Assembly: GCA_023974075.1 (NCBI GenBank)
Contig: CM043788.1
Span: 18,189,928-18,253,927, forward strand
DNA length: 64,000 bases
Direction of reading: 5' to 3'
Source: Chaenocephalus aceratus
Taxonomy: Eukaryota; Chordata; Actinopteri; Perciformes; Channichthyidae
Below, piece after piece: positions 1-9,965 of the stretch. The notes beneath the pieces were generated by a model. That model was not told the DNA's origin. It searched no databases and was given only the letters and a program-made list of their open reading frames with translations. The position numbers and the translations under genes are program-made. Position 1 is the first letter of the stretch. Each line of letters begins with the position of its first letter.

Positions 1-150
1 AAAACCCCTCAACTGAACTGATGTGTAGGTGATCTAGTATTTAGTATTGTTTAATGGAATGTATATCAGTGTATTCAAGTCAATACTTCATTCATTTAAA
101 CCAATATCTTTCTTGATTCTTTGTACAGTATGAAAAAAGAGTCTTAGTAC

Positions 151-230
151 CTGAGCTGAAGTTCACTGCTGTGAGGAGTCCAGTTCTGTCTCTCACTCTC
201 TGGTCCAGCCTGTCTGCATCACCTGGACAC
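151..230 (-). other. candidate 80-bp exon of an unidentified minus-strand transcript
   Basis: On the minus strand an AG acceptor (TTAAG) is followed by 80 bases and then by the donor GTACTA. One frame is open through it (reading GDADRLDQRVRDRTG and on), and has phase 2 at its start. The candidate first exon at 956-1075 ends in phase 0, so joining the two meets a stop after MARQST plus three codons. Both could be noncoding 5' exons, or unrelated. I do not recognise the peptide. Between 231 and 955 nothing else coding is visible; an AATAAA lies on the plus strand at about 418. Confidence 0.25.
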
Positions 231-955
231 CTTAAGCTTAAACAAACAGATATATATGTAAAGTACCATGTGTACAAACAATATAACTGATTCTCTTCTG
301 TTGAACATGTTGGATTGTGTATTGTCCGAGTCAGGGTCCTTTTTATTTTACTGTAACTTTGGAAATTGTGTTACCAATGCTTACTGTTTATTTGATATCA
401 ATTTGTAATACAATTAATAAAAACAACAAGGTTTGGGTTCGTTATTCAGATGACTGTGACGTTAACTTGTAAGCTCAATAATGAACTCCAGCTCAACCAA
501 CCATATTGTAATATCTAAGTAATCATCTTGAAATATGACATTAATAATTGTAATATACACACATCTTATTGTGAGGTTGATTTCACATACACTACTTTGA
601 CGTTAGCTAAATAGAAAATAGCATGGATAATTTACAAAGGCTTTAAAAACACAGCAGGAGCCCAAGACAATTATAAAACTTGTCATTATTTCAGTACAGT
701 TCAATTGGTTTTATTTTCATAAACGCTTATCAACCGTTAGTGCCAAAGCAGTAGGCTATAATATATGAATTACTGCTGTATAGACTACAACCACTACTTG
801 TTTAGCTAGCATACACTCAACAAAGCTAGCGTTAGCTGACGTTATTTCGCCGCTAAACTGCACGATATAAAACGGTGGTCTTCAAAGCGGATTTAATCCT
901 CAATCACAATAATAATATTCAAAGTAATACTGGGCAAGTAATGGGCGAAACTTAC

Positions 956-1075
956 CGTTGATTGACGCGCCATGTCAGCGGACTGGTAGCGACACGAACA
1001 GTAGCCCCGCTGTCATCCGGTTCGACCTGACTGTGACTGTGACTGACCCGAGCCTCGTCCTTCTGATAGCTCCGC
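956..1075 (-). promoter_or_regulatory. candidate CpG-rich promoter and first exon, minus strand
   Basis: Read on the minus strand, a GC-rich stretch with several CpGs (about 1100 to 974) leads to an ATG at 973 in fair context (GCTGACATGG). It continues for six codons (MARQST) to a consensus splice donor, GGTAAGT, at 955. A short upstream ORF starts about 40 bases earlier and stops just before this ATG. This is how many vertebrate first exons look, in contrast to the AT-rich surroundings. No downstream exon in a compatible phase was found, so the protein cannot be named. Confidence 0.3.
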
Positions 1076-1519
1076 CCCTTCGCTCCAACCCCCCTCCCTC
1101 CCCCCACATCTACAGGTGAAAATTACTTTTGCGACACATTTATCGCAAGAAGTGTAGCAAAAGTCAAGACCGCAGATTCGTCGATTTATACTGCCACAGA
1201 GCAGATTCGTCAAGTTGTAATGACTGATTTGAGAGGTTGTAATAAATAAAGTTGCAGTTGTAATGGAAAATATATTTAAAAAATGTGTATTTTTCTGCAA
1301 GTGAACATTTAATCTCTAAATTCATTTTTTTCCTACAAACTACAACATTTTTTTTTTTCTTCTGTGACTTCGAATTTGATTCACAGTTACGTGGATATTT
1401 TATACAAGTGTACATCTGGTTCACAGTTATGTGGATATTGTATACAAGTGTAAATGTAGCACACAAACTCAGATTTTTTTTCTGCAAGTGCTCACATCAG
1501 GTTTTCACGCTCTCGCATT

Positions 1520-1880
1520 TTGCAACCATATCTACCTTCATACCATTGCCTGGTCAAGTTAGATGCTGCGTATCACAGTGCACTGAGATTTGTGACAAAC
1601 TGTAAAGCATTAACCCATCACTGTACCCTGTATGCAAGGGCTGGTTTGCTTTCACTAACTGTACGGAGGCTCAGTCACTGGTACATTTTTATATACAAAG
1701 CCATGCTAGGGAAACTTCCATCTTATATCTGCTCCCTGATCTCACGGAAAATTGTAAGTGGCTACTGCCTGAGATCGAATGCTGTGGTTTTATTAAATGT
1801 GCCAACTGCTAGGACTGTCTTAGGGAAGACAGCTTTTAGATGCGCAGCTCCTCTGTCTTGGAATAGTCAGCAAATTAAAT
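1520..1880 (+). mobile_element. LINE reverse-transcriptase ORF fragment (C-terminal region)
   Basis: An open stretch encodes KLDAAYHSALRFVTNCK, LTHHCTLYARAGLLSL, RRLSHWYIFIYKAMLGKLPSYI and finally APLSWNS. This is the post-RT C-terminal region of teleost CR1/L2-type non-LTR elements, where the query line reads roughly YH.ALRF.T...THHC.LY...G..SL..RR..HW..FIYKA. There is no catalytic core upstream and no typical 3' tail. It stops at the start of the gypsy element, so it is a dead fragment. 1090-1520 before it is AT-rich and shows nothing else. Confidence 0.65.
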
Positions 1881-2263
1881 GGAAGTAGCGTTGCGGGGGT
1901 GAGTGTTTTGCAGTTCTAGTACACGGAGATTGTATGGCAGCGAGTACGAGCACAGATCGTTAGTTACCGTGGTATCTGTCCCTGTTAGGTAGTACGGTCT
2001 TCCTTGGAGGTCGTAGGGCGGGCTGTTAGTGCGGTGTGAAAGTGGTTAGAGATATTAGCTCGGGAGCACGCCGAGGCTGCAGGTGGAGTTGCCGGTTTGC
2101 TGGTCGCTTCGCCGAGCTTACGGTATTAAGTGCATAAGTACTCGCCATAACTAGCACCTGAAGACTAGCGGGGAGTTTAGCTATAGTTTCTGTAGGCAGT
2201 TAGAGGGACGGGCCACAGTAGCGTGTAGACTGTATAGTAGCGTGAGCGTGCACTCAGTGTTGT

Positions 2264-2887
2264 ATGATGGAGAATGTGGAGGAGTTTGTGAGAGCGCCTA
2301 CAGAGGAGCAACTGGAGGGCTTCTCACATGAGCAGCTGATCGGTGTTGCTGAACATTTGCTGCCACAACGGTGGCAGACAGCAAAGTGTATCTGATGGTT
2401 AAAACTGCTGTGTTGAAGGCTTACGAGTTGGTCCCTGAGGCATATCGACAGAGGTTTCGGTCCTGGGAGATGTCTAGCACGAAGACACATGTTTACCAGG
2501 GATCTGGTTACCTCTTTTGGTAGGTGGTGTAACTCTTTGAAAGTGGATACCTTTTTCGCATTATGTGAGTTGATGGTGTTGGAGCAATTTAAAAATTCTG
2601 TACCCAGCCACATTGCGGTTTATATCAGCGAGCGTAAGGTGAAAGCTGCTGCTCTGGCAGATGACTATGTGCTAACGCACAGGGGCAGTTGCGACTTCAG
2701 GGTCCAGGATGAAGCTGATATGTATCGTGCAGCAGGGAGATGGGAAGAGAAGCTAATCCGCACTGGAGTGAGCGTGAGATGCGAGGTCAGCCACATGGTG
2801 ATTCGGAAATCTGTCATTACTGCAGGGAGAGAGGGCACTGGAAGGCTGACTGTCCAAAAGCTAAGGCTAAAAGGGGGAACTGTGTAG
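2264..2887 (+). pseudogene. gypsy Gag with SCAN-like domain, frameshifted
   Basis: The ATG at 2264 opens a frame (MMENVEEFVRAPTEEQLEG) that stops near 2394. The SCAN-like part starts in another frame at about 2395 (AVLKAYELVPEAYRQRFRSW) and moves back at about 2489 (RDLVTSFGRWCNSLKVDTF, LCELMVLEQFKNSVPSHIA, ISERKV). SCAN-like Gag domains are known in Gmr1-like elements and are the likely source of vertebrate SCAN domains. At least two frameshifts break this region, so it cannot give a normal Gag. Confidence 0.7.
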
Positions 2888-4029
2888 GCCAGTTTAACTC
2901 TGCTGCTTGTGCTGTGTCTGTGGTGCCGTTACGTGTCATCTCTCCCTGTCAGCAGCTTAATGAGCCATGCGGGTGGAAGGACCCAGTGTTTTCGGCATTT
3001 GTGTCAACCGGATACGTGTCATTGGTGGGAAGTGATATCAGCGTGCCGGTAAAGATTTTGAGAGACACTGCATCGTATGACTCATACATTCTGAGCTCTG
3101 TGTTACCATTTTCGGACAAATCTGGAACTGGGGATGTTGTCCGGATGCGAGGGATGGGAATGAATGTTGTGCCCGTTCCTCTGCATTCTGTTGTGCTTAA
3201 CTCAGGTCTGGTGCAGGGTGAGGTCGCCATGGGGGTCCGTCCTGTAATGCCAATTGGTGGTGTGGATGTTATCCTGGGTAACGGCCTGGCTGGCAGCCGT
3301 GTGTGGGCTGAGGGTCCACCTCCTACTATGCAGTCCTCTTCACCTAATGTGATTGTTAAGGCAGAGGAGAATGCCAAGTGCTCTCCTGCAGTGTTGGTGG
3401 CTTGTTCTGTGACACGGGCTGTGAGCCGTGCACAGGAGGGATCTGAGCAGGGTGAAGAGGTCAGTGCGAGAGATTTGGTGGTTATTCCTGACTTGCTGTT
3501 GTCGGTATCCCGCAGTGAGTTGGGGATGGAGCAGAAAGCGGATGTCTCCCTCAGTCCGTTTTTTGAGGCGGTTCTCTCCACCGAGGATGGAAATGGTGTC
3601 ACCAGGGGTTGTCAGCTGCAAGGGGGATTGCTGGTCAGAAAGTGGTGGTCACGTGGGAAAGGCTTTATTGGTGGGCCAGTGTATCAGATTGTGGTTCCTG
3701 TTAGGTTTCGGAAGGAGGTCCTCAGAAAAGCGCATGGGCAGTCGGGACATCTGGGTGTCCGTAGTACATGTGGTTACGTGTTGCGGTATTTCTTTTGGCC
3801 TGGGTTGATGAGAGATGTGTCTCGGCATGTTGGATCATGTCACGCGTGTCGGACGGGTGGGCCAGTTCGGCAGCAACCTGGGGGTCAGGTCTTGGGTTTG
3901 TTGCCGGGGGCTAGGTTGCGGTTTCTGGAGGGACATTCCGGGTTCTTCCAGGTGCACGGTCAAGGGACTGGCCAGAGTGGTTTTCTGTTTGCGCCGGAAT
4001 ATCGGAGAAGAGCCCATTTGGGTAATTAA
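2740..4029 (+). pseudogene. gypsy zinc knuckle, protease and integrase zinc-binding ORF (429 codons)
   Basis: A long open frame. About residues 25-38 hold a CCHC zinc knuckle (CHYCRERGHWKADC). The region around residue 105-190 is a retropepsin-like domain ending in VDVILGNGLAG. The active-site triplet expected as DTG reads DTA (LRDTASYDSYI), so the protease is probably inactive. About residues 330-372 carry the integrase HHCC zinc-binding module (AHGQSGHLGV then CHACR). Downstream the frame runs into sequence with no integrase core and stops at 4029. It is long and stop-free but has lost catalytic parts, hence a decayed pol remnant. Confidence 0.7.
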
Positions 4030-4067
4030 CGGTGTTCTTAGGGGAACTCCTTTTTTATGGGGGGGAG

Positions 4068-4377
4068 TGTGACGACCCCTCCACACCGCGTGGGGTGCCG
4101 TCTGGTTGTGTGTGTGTTTTGTGTGTGATTGCAGGTTCCAGCTGCAGCTGTTTGATGAGGCGCACCTGCCAGATGAGCTACACCTGTTGAAACAGGATAT
4201 AGGAGGAGCCCAGCCGGTTACGTTTCTCTGACTCCTCTGGGCACTCTCTCTGCGCCAGCTTGGGGGACCTGATGCTGGTGTTTTAGTTTGTTGTGTTGAA
4301 ACAAATAAACTATATTATTCTTACATCTCGTCTCGCCTCCCTGCTTTATGTTACAGCCCACGAGCCGGGTTGTAACA
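4068..4377 (+). repeat. 3' LTR of the gypsy element
   Basis: A G-rich polypurine tract (4056-4067) immediately precedes TGTGACGACC, and the repeat ends GGTTGTAACA, giving TGT...ACA ends over 310 bp. An AATAAA polyadenylation signal lies at 4304-4309. No matching 5' copy exists upstream, so the boundaries rest on the terminal dinucleotides, the polypurine tract and the exact junction with the foldback arm at 4378. Confidence 0.65.
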
Positions 4378-4990
4378 CTGTCGATTGAGTTTACGGTGAT
4401 ATCTGCACTACTCATCGACTAAAAAACACCAGATTATCCTTGTTAATTACACAACATTGATTGGTTTAAATTGTGTGCAATGCTTTTGTATTTTTCCCCT
4501 TCGTTTCGGAGAAAACAAATATTTTTTTCGGAGTAAAGGATGGCAGAAGAATCTACACTACCCAGAATCCCCAGCTATCGTTTAGGACTACACCATGTGC
4601 TCTGTTTGACAAACCCCGTTTTTTTTCACCATTCATTCCAATGGCTGGCGTCTATGTCACGTGATCTTCAAATTTCTCCCTGCAAAAAAAAAAAACATGG
4701 CCGAACTTCGTTTTATTCTCGGTGGAAAATGCCTATTTTAAAGTTAGTTTGGCCATTAAAATGCGTTTTAATGTCATTTGATGCGAGAAATATGAGTTGT
4801 TATTTCAGATTATGTGTGCAGTGGATGTACATGATCTTTAGTGTGCTAGTTATTTCGAAGATTACTTCAGGAAATTGCGTCCATAGAACATTTTCATTGT
4901 TACCAAGGTGGTTGCTAGGGACGCTGCTATCGATATTATTTCTGTTATGTTGTGTAACTGTTTAATGGTGTTATCTTTATTGCTACCCCC
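4378..4990 (+). repeat. foldback element copy 1, left arm (first part)
   Basis: 4378-4620 is an inverted copy of 9478-9720 and a direct copy of the left arm of copy 2 (29177-29413). It carries the landmarks GATATCTGCACTACTCATCG and CACTACCCAGAATCC. 4917-4990 is inverted against 8753-8827. 4620-4916 has no partner in the right arm, so the two arms have diverged by insertion or deletion. The outer end of this arm was removed with the 5' part of the gypsy insertion. Confidence 0.7.
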
Positions 4991-6430
4991 TTCCCCCTTC
5001 TTGTGGAGTTCCCCAGGGGTCGATCCTCGGGCCCCTTCTATTCAATTTGTACATGCTGCCACTTGCTCAAATAATTAGAAATAACAACATTTCTTATCAT
5101 AATTACGCGGATGACACCCAAATGTACATATCACTTTCCATAGATGAATACGGTCCTACTGATTTATTGATCACATGTCTATAACAAATACATGACTGGA
5201 TGTTACATTACATTACATTGCATTTAGCTGACGCTTTTATCCAAAGCGACTTACAATAAGTACATTCGACCAGGAAGACACAACCTTGAAGAAAACAGAA
5301 TCATATAAGAACAGGTTTCAAAGAGCCAATCGTTTCAAGTGCTACTCAACTGGCTTTAGATAAGCCAGTCCTTTATTAGTATATAAGTGCTCTGTTAGCA
5401 GTTCTTTGTTAGTCATTCTATCGCTCGAAGTGGAGTCGAAAGAGCTGAGTTTTCAGTCTGCGCCGGAAGGTGTGTAAGCTTTCTGCGGTCCTGATTTCAA
5501 TGGGGAGCTCATTCCACCATTTTGGAGCCAGGATAGCAAATGATATGCCATCATTTCTTACAGCTCAACACAAAAAAAAACGAAGTAATTGTTTTTGGAA
5601 CCAAAGAATTAAAGTCTCTGCACACCTGGAATCACTATTACTCGAACCGAAAAGTCAAGTAAGAAACTTAGGTATAATTTTAGACTCTGACCTCAATTTT
5701 AACAGCCACATCAGGGCAATCAACAGATCAGCCTACTACCATCTAAAAAATATCTTGCGTATTAAAGACCTTATGTCCAAGCAAGACCTTGAAAAACGTG
5801 TCCATGCATTTGTTTTTAGCAAGCTTGACTCCTGCAACAGCATCTTCACAGGCCTCACAAAAAAATCACTCCGTAGACTCCAACTAATTCAAAATACTGC
5901 TGCCAGAATCTTAACCCGGATAAAGAAAACAGATCACATCACTCCAGTGCTGAGATTGCTGCATTGGCTTCCAGTTAGTGAGAGAATTGATTTTAAGATT
6001 TTAATGCACACATATAAAGCAGTAAACGGGCAAGGACCCAAATATATCAAGGACCTCCTTCAGTCGTACGAACCCAGGAGACCCTTTAGGTCTTGAGACG
6101 CAGGTCAACTCACTGTTCCATTTGTGAGATCAAAGCGTGGGAAAGCAGCCTTCTGCATCTATGCTCCTAATGCATGGAACAAACTCCCAGAATATCTGAG
6201 AATAGCTAGCACTTTAGAATCATTTAAATCAGGTCTAAAAACATTTATTTTTAATATGGCTTTTCAAATTTAAATGTTCTAATTTTCGAACTGTTAAACA
6301 TGGTTTTCTTTCTTTTAATTAATTATTTTGTATGTTTTGTATTTCTGTCAATGTATTGTGTTTTCTCTGTTTGATCCTGTAAAGCACTTTGAATTGCATT
6401 ACTGTATGAATTGTGCTATACAAATAAATT
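4991..6430 (+). mobile_element. L2-like LINE, 5'-truncated, inserted in the foldback arm
   Basis: It starts in the RT palm: GVPQGSILGPLLFNLYMLPL followed by the catalytic NYADDTQMYIS (4998-5165), then a stop. After a 350-bp insert the frame resumes with KSQVRNLGIILDSDLNFNSH, RLQLIQNTAARILTRIKKT and HITPVLRLLHWLPVSERIDF (to 6096), typical of teleost L2/CR1-clade elements. The 3' UTR ends GTGCTATACAAATAAATTGCCTTG, which leads straight into the pentanucleotide tail. 6097-6240 still encodes the final domain behind a stop. It is a dead copy. Confidence 0.8.
5203..5550 (+). mobile_element. SINE-like teleost repeat nested in the LINE
   Basis: It interrupts the LINE coding region between GACTGGATG and the codons for FLQLNTKKNEVIVFG. 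The insert begins TTACATTACATTACATTG and contains the common teleost motif TTTAGCTGACGCTTTTATCC followed by AAAGCGACTTACAATAAG. Its end is set by where LINE coding resumes near 5551. Class is not certain; I infer a SINE or a short LINE 3'-end-derived repeat. Confidence 0.55.
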
Positions 6431-6840
6431 GCCTTGCCTTGCTTGCCTTGCCTTGCCTTGCCTTGCCTTGCCTTGCCTTGCCTTGCCTTGCCTTGCCTTG
6501 CCTTGCCTTGCCTTGCCTTGCCTTGCCTTGCCTTGCCTTGCCTTGCCTTGCCTTGCCTTGCCTTGCCTTGCCTTGCCTTGCCTTGCCTTGCCTTGCCTTG
6601 CCTTGCCTTGCCTTGCCTTGACTTGCCTTGCCTTGCCTTGCCTTGCCTTGCCTTGCCTTGCCTTGCCTTGCCTTGCCTTGCCTTGCCTTGCCTTGCCTTG
6701 CCTTGCCTTGCCTTGCCTTGCCTTGCCTTGCCTTGCCTTGCCTTGCCTTGCCTTGCCTTGCCTTGCCTTGCCTTGCCTTGCCTTGCCTTGCCTTGCCTTG
6801 CCTTGCCTTGCCTTGCCTTGCCTTGCCTTGCCTTGCCTTG
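6431..6840 (+). repeat. (CCTTG)n pentanucleotide microsatellite, about 82 units
   Basis: An almost pure array of CCTTG/GCCTT over 410 bp. Only two irregularities are seen: a missing base near 6440 and a single C-to-A change at 6621. It is the expanded 3' tail of the LINE, whose last unique bases (AAATAAATT) directly precede it. The long open frames here (repeating LPCLA on plus, ARQGK on minus) are artefacts of a 5-bp period and are not genes. Confidence 0.97.
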
Positions 6841-6960
6841 CGTAATGTATAGTGTTGGTCCACAGCGCAAACTTATTAGTTTAACAAAATCCGCATCTAA
6901 AGATACGTTATTTTCCCCTGTGCAATTCCAGTCTCACATCTCACAGCACATCGTCATTAA
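6841..6960 (+). repeat. foldback element copy 1, left arm (continued after the LINE)
   Basis: 6842-6928 is an inverted copy of 8645-8742, sharing GTTGGTCCACAGCGCAAAC and CAAAATCCGCATCTAAA. In the right arm the two parts are contiguous (TATTGCTATCCCCTTACCCG on the reverse strand), which shows that the LINE plus array split the left arm at this point. Confidence 0.75.
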
Positions 6961-8329
6961 CAAATACCGGAAACAGACCGAAAACATTTAAAAAAAATGA
7001 AATAATACTTTATTCCGAGTGTGCTTGCTTTCTCTTTGAAAGTCATCACATAACGGCATTGTAATACAGGGTTTGGCAGCATTAAATATTACATATCTGC
7101 CGTAGTTCTCTATTTATAGAGCCCTGATGAGAAGACTTCTAGACAAACATGAGGAACTGCCGCCAACACTGAAAACGTGAAGTGGATCATAAATATATCA
7201 GCAATTAAACAACATCTTACATTTATTTTCACACAATAAGTCTCCTTGCAGTATCAACATTAATTCGGCTGACTTTTATATTTGATCCAATTGGTAGATA
7301 GGCTGTATTTACACCATAAAGGTGCACATCTGATATAAAGAGACACCTAGTGGTTAAAGCATGTTACTGAATTTTATTATTTTTATTATTAGATATTAAT
7401 AGGATCCCTATAAAGTATATTCATTACTCGTTATTCTCTACTAATAGTTAATTAAAGACTGTATATAATGACTATTTTGCACATCCCTTTCAAGATTTCA
7501 AGATTTTCTAAGGTTTATTGACAAATCATATAGGGCAGGCCTACACAACTATGGTGTAGTTATGCATTGAATGAAAAACTTGGGTCGCAGGTTCCTCAAT
7601 AGTGCATTACAAGACATCTATCAATATTTGTGCATACCTCCAGCAATGTTAACTATGTTGAAGCACTTATTTTAACTGATATTATACATATGTATTATAC
7701 TCTTATAAGATGTATGTAGATATTTCATCTCCGGCCTTGTCAGGTATTGAACAATCAATAAATAAAGAACACATAATTGTTAAATATAAAACACAGAATT
7801 TGTGTGATTATACTAAATGATTTACAAATAAACACCACTGCATATTTACAACTGTTAGACATGCTGATGTAACGCAAATGTTTCCAACTTGGGATCAATA
7901 AAGTATATCTTATCTTAAGCTGATCAATGGCTACTGCCATATTTGCAAAATGTGCCTCTGAACCTTGACAAGTGCATGTTTCAGGCTTATCAATTGATGT
8001 AATGTAATGTTATCAATTAACAACAGGAGGGGTCACAAACATAAGACCAGCTGTTAAATAAAGCTCTTCTGACCTTAGCTGGCATGTGGGTATATATATT
8101 AATGCTGGGCACAAGCAATTTTCACCCATTTATTAATTATATGTTTTAAATTTGAGTGTTTCCTATCCCCTAAACCTCCAGGGATGTACACAGTTTAATA
8201 CTGGCAACTTCTTATTATGGGAAATACGAAAACGTCTTTTAAAACTACAACTCCCAGTAGATATACGTGCCATAGATAGAGAACATGTTGTGAAACACAA
8301 TAGCCAGCATGTGTAGTTCTGGGGACGGG
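6961..8329. repeat. central part of foldback copy 1 with LINE-tail fragments
   Basis: No gene. 7405-7640 matches 30070-30290 in foldback copy 2 (shared CATTACTCGTTATTCTCTA and TTTCAAGATTTCAAGATTTT). It includes a LINE 3'-end-like stretch (TAAGGTTTATTGACA, AACTTGGGTCGCAGGTTCCT) related to the copies at 29560 and 47285. 7865-7915 resembles another LINE tail (GGGATCAATAAAGTATATC). The rest is AT-rich and unremarkable. Confidence 0.5.
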
Positions 8330-9775
8330 GTGGGGGAGGGGGGGACGCGGTGGACCCGTTCAAATCCAGTTTTGGACAGTCTGCCGTGGTTCCATCCCAT
8401 TTCAAGTGCTGTTCGACGCTCGGCGTAACCCTCGGAGCACACTCTCCAATCACAGAGCTTGAGTACTATCACAGGGTTTGTCAAGCGAAGCGGAGAGAAT
8501 ACTTACTTCCCGGTGTAATATTCTCTAAAGCAAATTAGCTGCTCCGACCCTCGGTCCTGACGGACTCCAACTTGTGTTTATTAATCAAACAAATAAATAA
8601 ACACAAGGATAATTATGTGTTATTGTTGAGTAAATGGATAATTGCACAGGGGAAAATAACGTAGGCTATCTATGCCACAATTTTAGATGCGGATTTTGTG
8701 AAACTAATAAGTTTGCGCTGTGGACCAACACTATACATTGACGGGTAAGGGGATAGCAATAAAGATAACACCATTAAACAGTTACACAACATAACAGAAA
8801 TAATATTGATAGCAACGTCCCTAGCAACAAGTAGTTAATAATAATAAAAGACATTAAGAAAAAGGCATTTTAAACAGTCATTAAAAAGCAACACAATCTA
8901 CCTGCATTGCATTACTCTAAACGTGTAATAAAGTGCTTTAACCAGTAGGTGGTTTGGGTTAACACATAGTTAAAAAGCTGTCAAGTTTACAGTGTTAACA
9001 AAATAAAATATACTGCTGTTTCTGGTTTAGTTTACGACGGATATATTTAGTTATTGTTTTGATATTTGTAACACAAAAGCGAAAACCCACAGCAACACAT
9101 AAAAGATGGTCTTAACATGACCCAGCGGTCTAGTAGTTAATAAAAAACAATAATATCAAAAAAAAATATTACTACTAACTTTATTGTGAAATTCAAACTG
9201 AACGGTAAAAGAATAGTTTCCGGTCTATTCTGAGCCATCGGGCTCAGAATAGACCGGAAACTATTCTACTCTGTAGATAAATAAAAATAAAGAACTACGA
9301 CAGATGTGTAATATATTTAATGCAGCCGAACCATTTATTACAATGCATTCATGTGATGAATTTAAAAGAGTAAAGCAAGCACTGCTGAATAAAGTATGAT
9401 TGTATCTTTTACGAAACGTTTTATTCATATGGAATGCAGTTGGAGGTCAACCAATCACAGAGTTTGAGGACTAATCACGGGGTTTGTCAAACAGAGCACA
9501 TGGTGTAGTCCTAAACGATAGCTGGGGATTCTGGGTAGTGTAGTGTCTTCTGCCATCCTTTACTCCGAAAAAATATTTGTTTTTCCGAATCGAAGGAGAA
9601 AAATACAAAAGCATTGCACACAATTTAAACCAATCAATGTTGTGTAATTAACAAGGATAATCTGGTGTTTTTTAGTCGATGAGTAGTGCAGATATCACTG
9701 TAAAATCAATCGACAGTAAGGGGAATACTTACTTCCGGGTGTACAATTCTCCGTTATCCAATGGGAATGGACGCT
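8330..9775 (-). repeat. foldback element copy 1, right arm
   Basis: 8330-8530 matches 61075-61215 (CCAGTTTTGGA, TTTGACGCTCAGCGTAACC type sequence). 8645-8827 is inverted against the two halves of the left arm. 8840-9480 is colinear with 30520-31140 of copy 2, both in the same orientation. 9478-9720 pairs with 4378-4620, and the copy ends near 9775 (TCCAATGGGAATGGACGCTC). No transposase is visible, so the element is non-autonomous. Confidence 0.7.
9210..9267. repeat. perfect 27-bp palindrome with 4-base loop
   Basis: 9210-9236 is perfectly reverse-complementary to 9241-9267 (core TTTCCGGTCTATTCTGAGCC), with loop ATCG. The homologous site in foldback copy 2 (about 30889-30930) has only the left half, followed by TGCCCGATCT. 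The palindrome is therefore specific to copy 1. Confidence 0.95.
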
Positions 9776-9965
9776 CACATTGCCTTTAAGGGCAGCCGAC
9801 ACAAACGAATGTCGTGCTTCCATGAGCGTCAAATCCCGCCGCAGATGGGAATACATTGCAATCAATTGAAAGCTATTTGGGTCCCTTTATGAAGCTGAAG
9901 GAGCCTAGGAGCGTCACAACTGCATGCCACGGGACCCTGACCAAGCGTCGCTCCTGGACGATTAT
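9776..9965. repeat. unclassified repeat fragment between two transposons
   Basis: CpG-rich sequence (AAACGAATGTCGTGCTTCC, GACCAAGCGTCGCTCCTGG) between the foldback arm and the TTAA MITE, replacing the expected left end of that MITE. Looks like part of another transposon, class unknown; no coding potential. Confidence 0.35.

Larger units (their letters stand above)
1885..4377 (+). mobile_element. Gmr1-like Ty3/gypsy LTR retrotransposon, 5'-truncated, internally deleted
   Basis: The order is 5' leader (about 1885-2263), SCAN-like Gag, zinc knuckle, aspartic protease, integrase zinc-binding region, short tail, polypurine tract and 3' LTR. In typical gypsy elements RT and RNase H lie between protease and integrase. 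Gmr1-type elements have integrase before RT, and protease followed directly by integrase here fits that group. The integrase core, RT and RNase H are missing. No 5' LTR was found; the left end abuts a LINE fragment. The right LTR end at 4377 abuts the foldback arm at a point where an intact arm reads on through TTACTGTCGATTG, so the element inserted into that arm. Confidence 0.75.

Noticed and set aside
1013..1300. 95-codon minus-strand ORF over the CpG-rich region
   Set aside because: Low-complexity Gly/Ser/Gln end and no domain; its overlap with the candidate promoter is incidental.
2949..3602. 217-codon minus-strand ORF
   Set aside because: It is the antisense shadow of the gypsy protease/integrase frame and has no domain.
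6319..6991. Several long ORFs on both strands over the CCTTG array
   Set aside because: A 5-bp repeat without a stop is open in all frames; the proteins are pure pentapeptide repeats and the array is a LINE tail.
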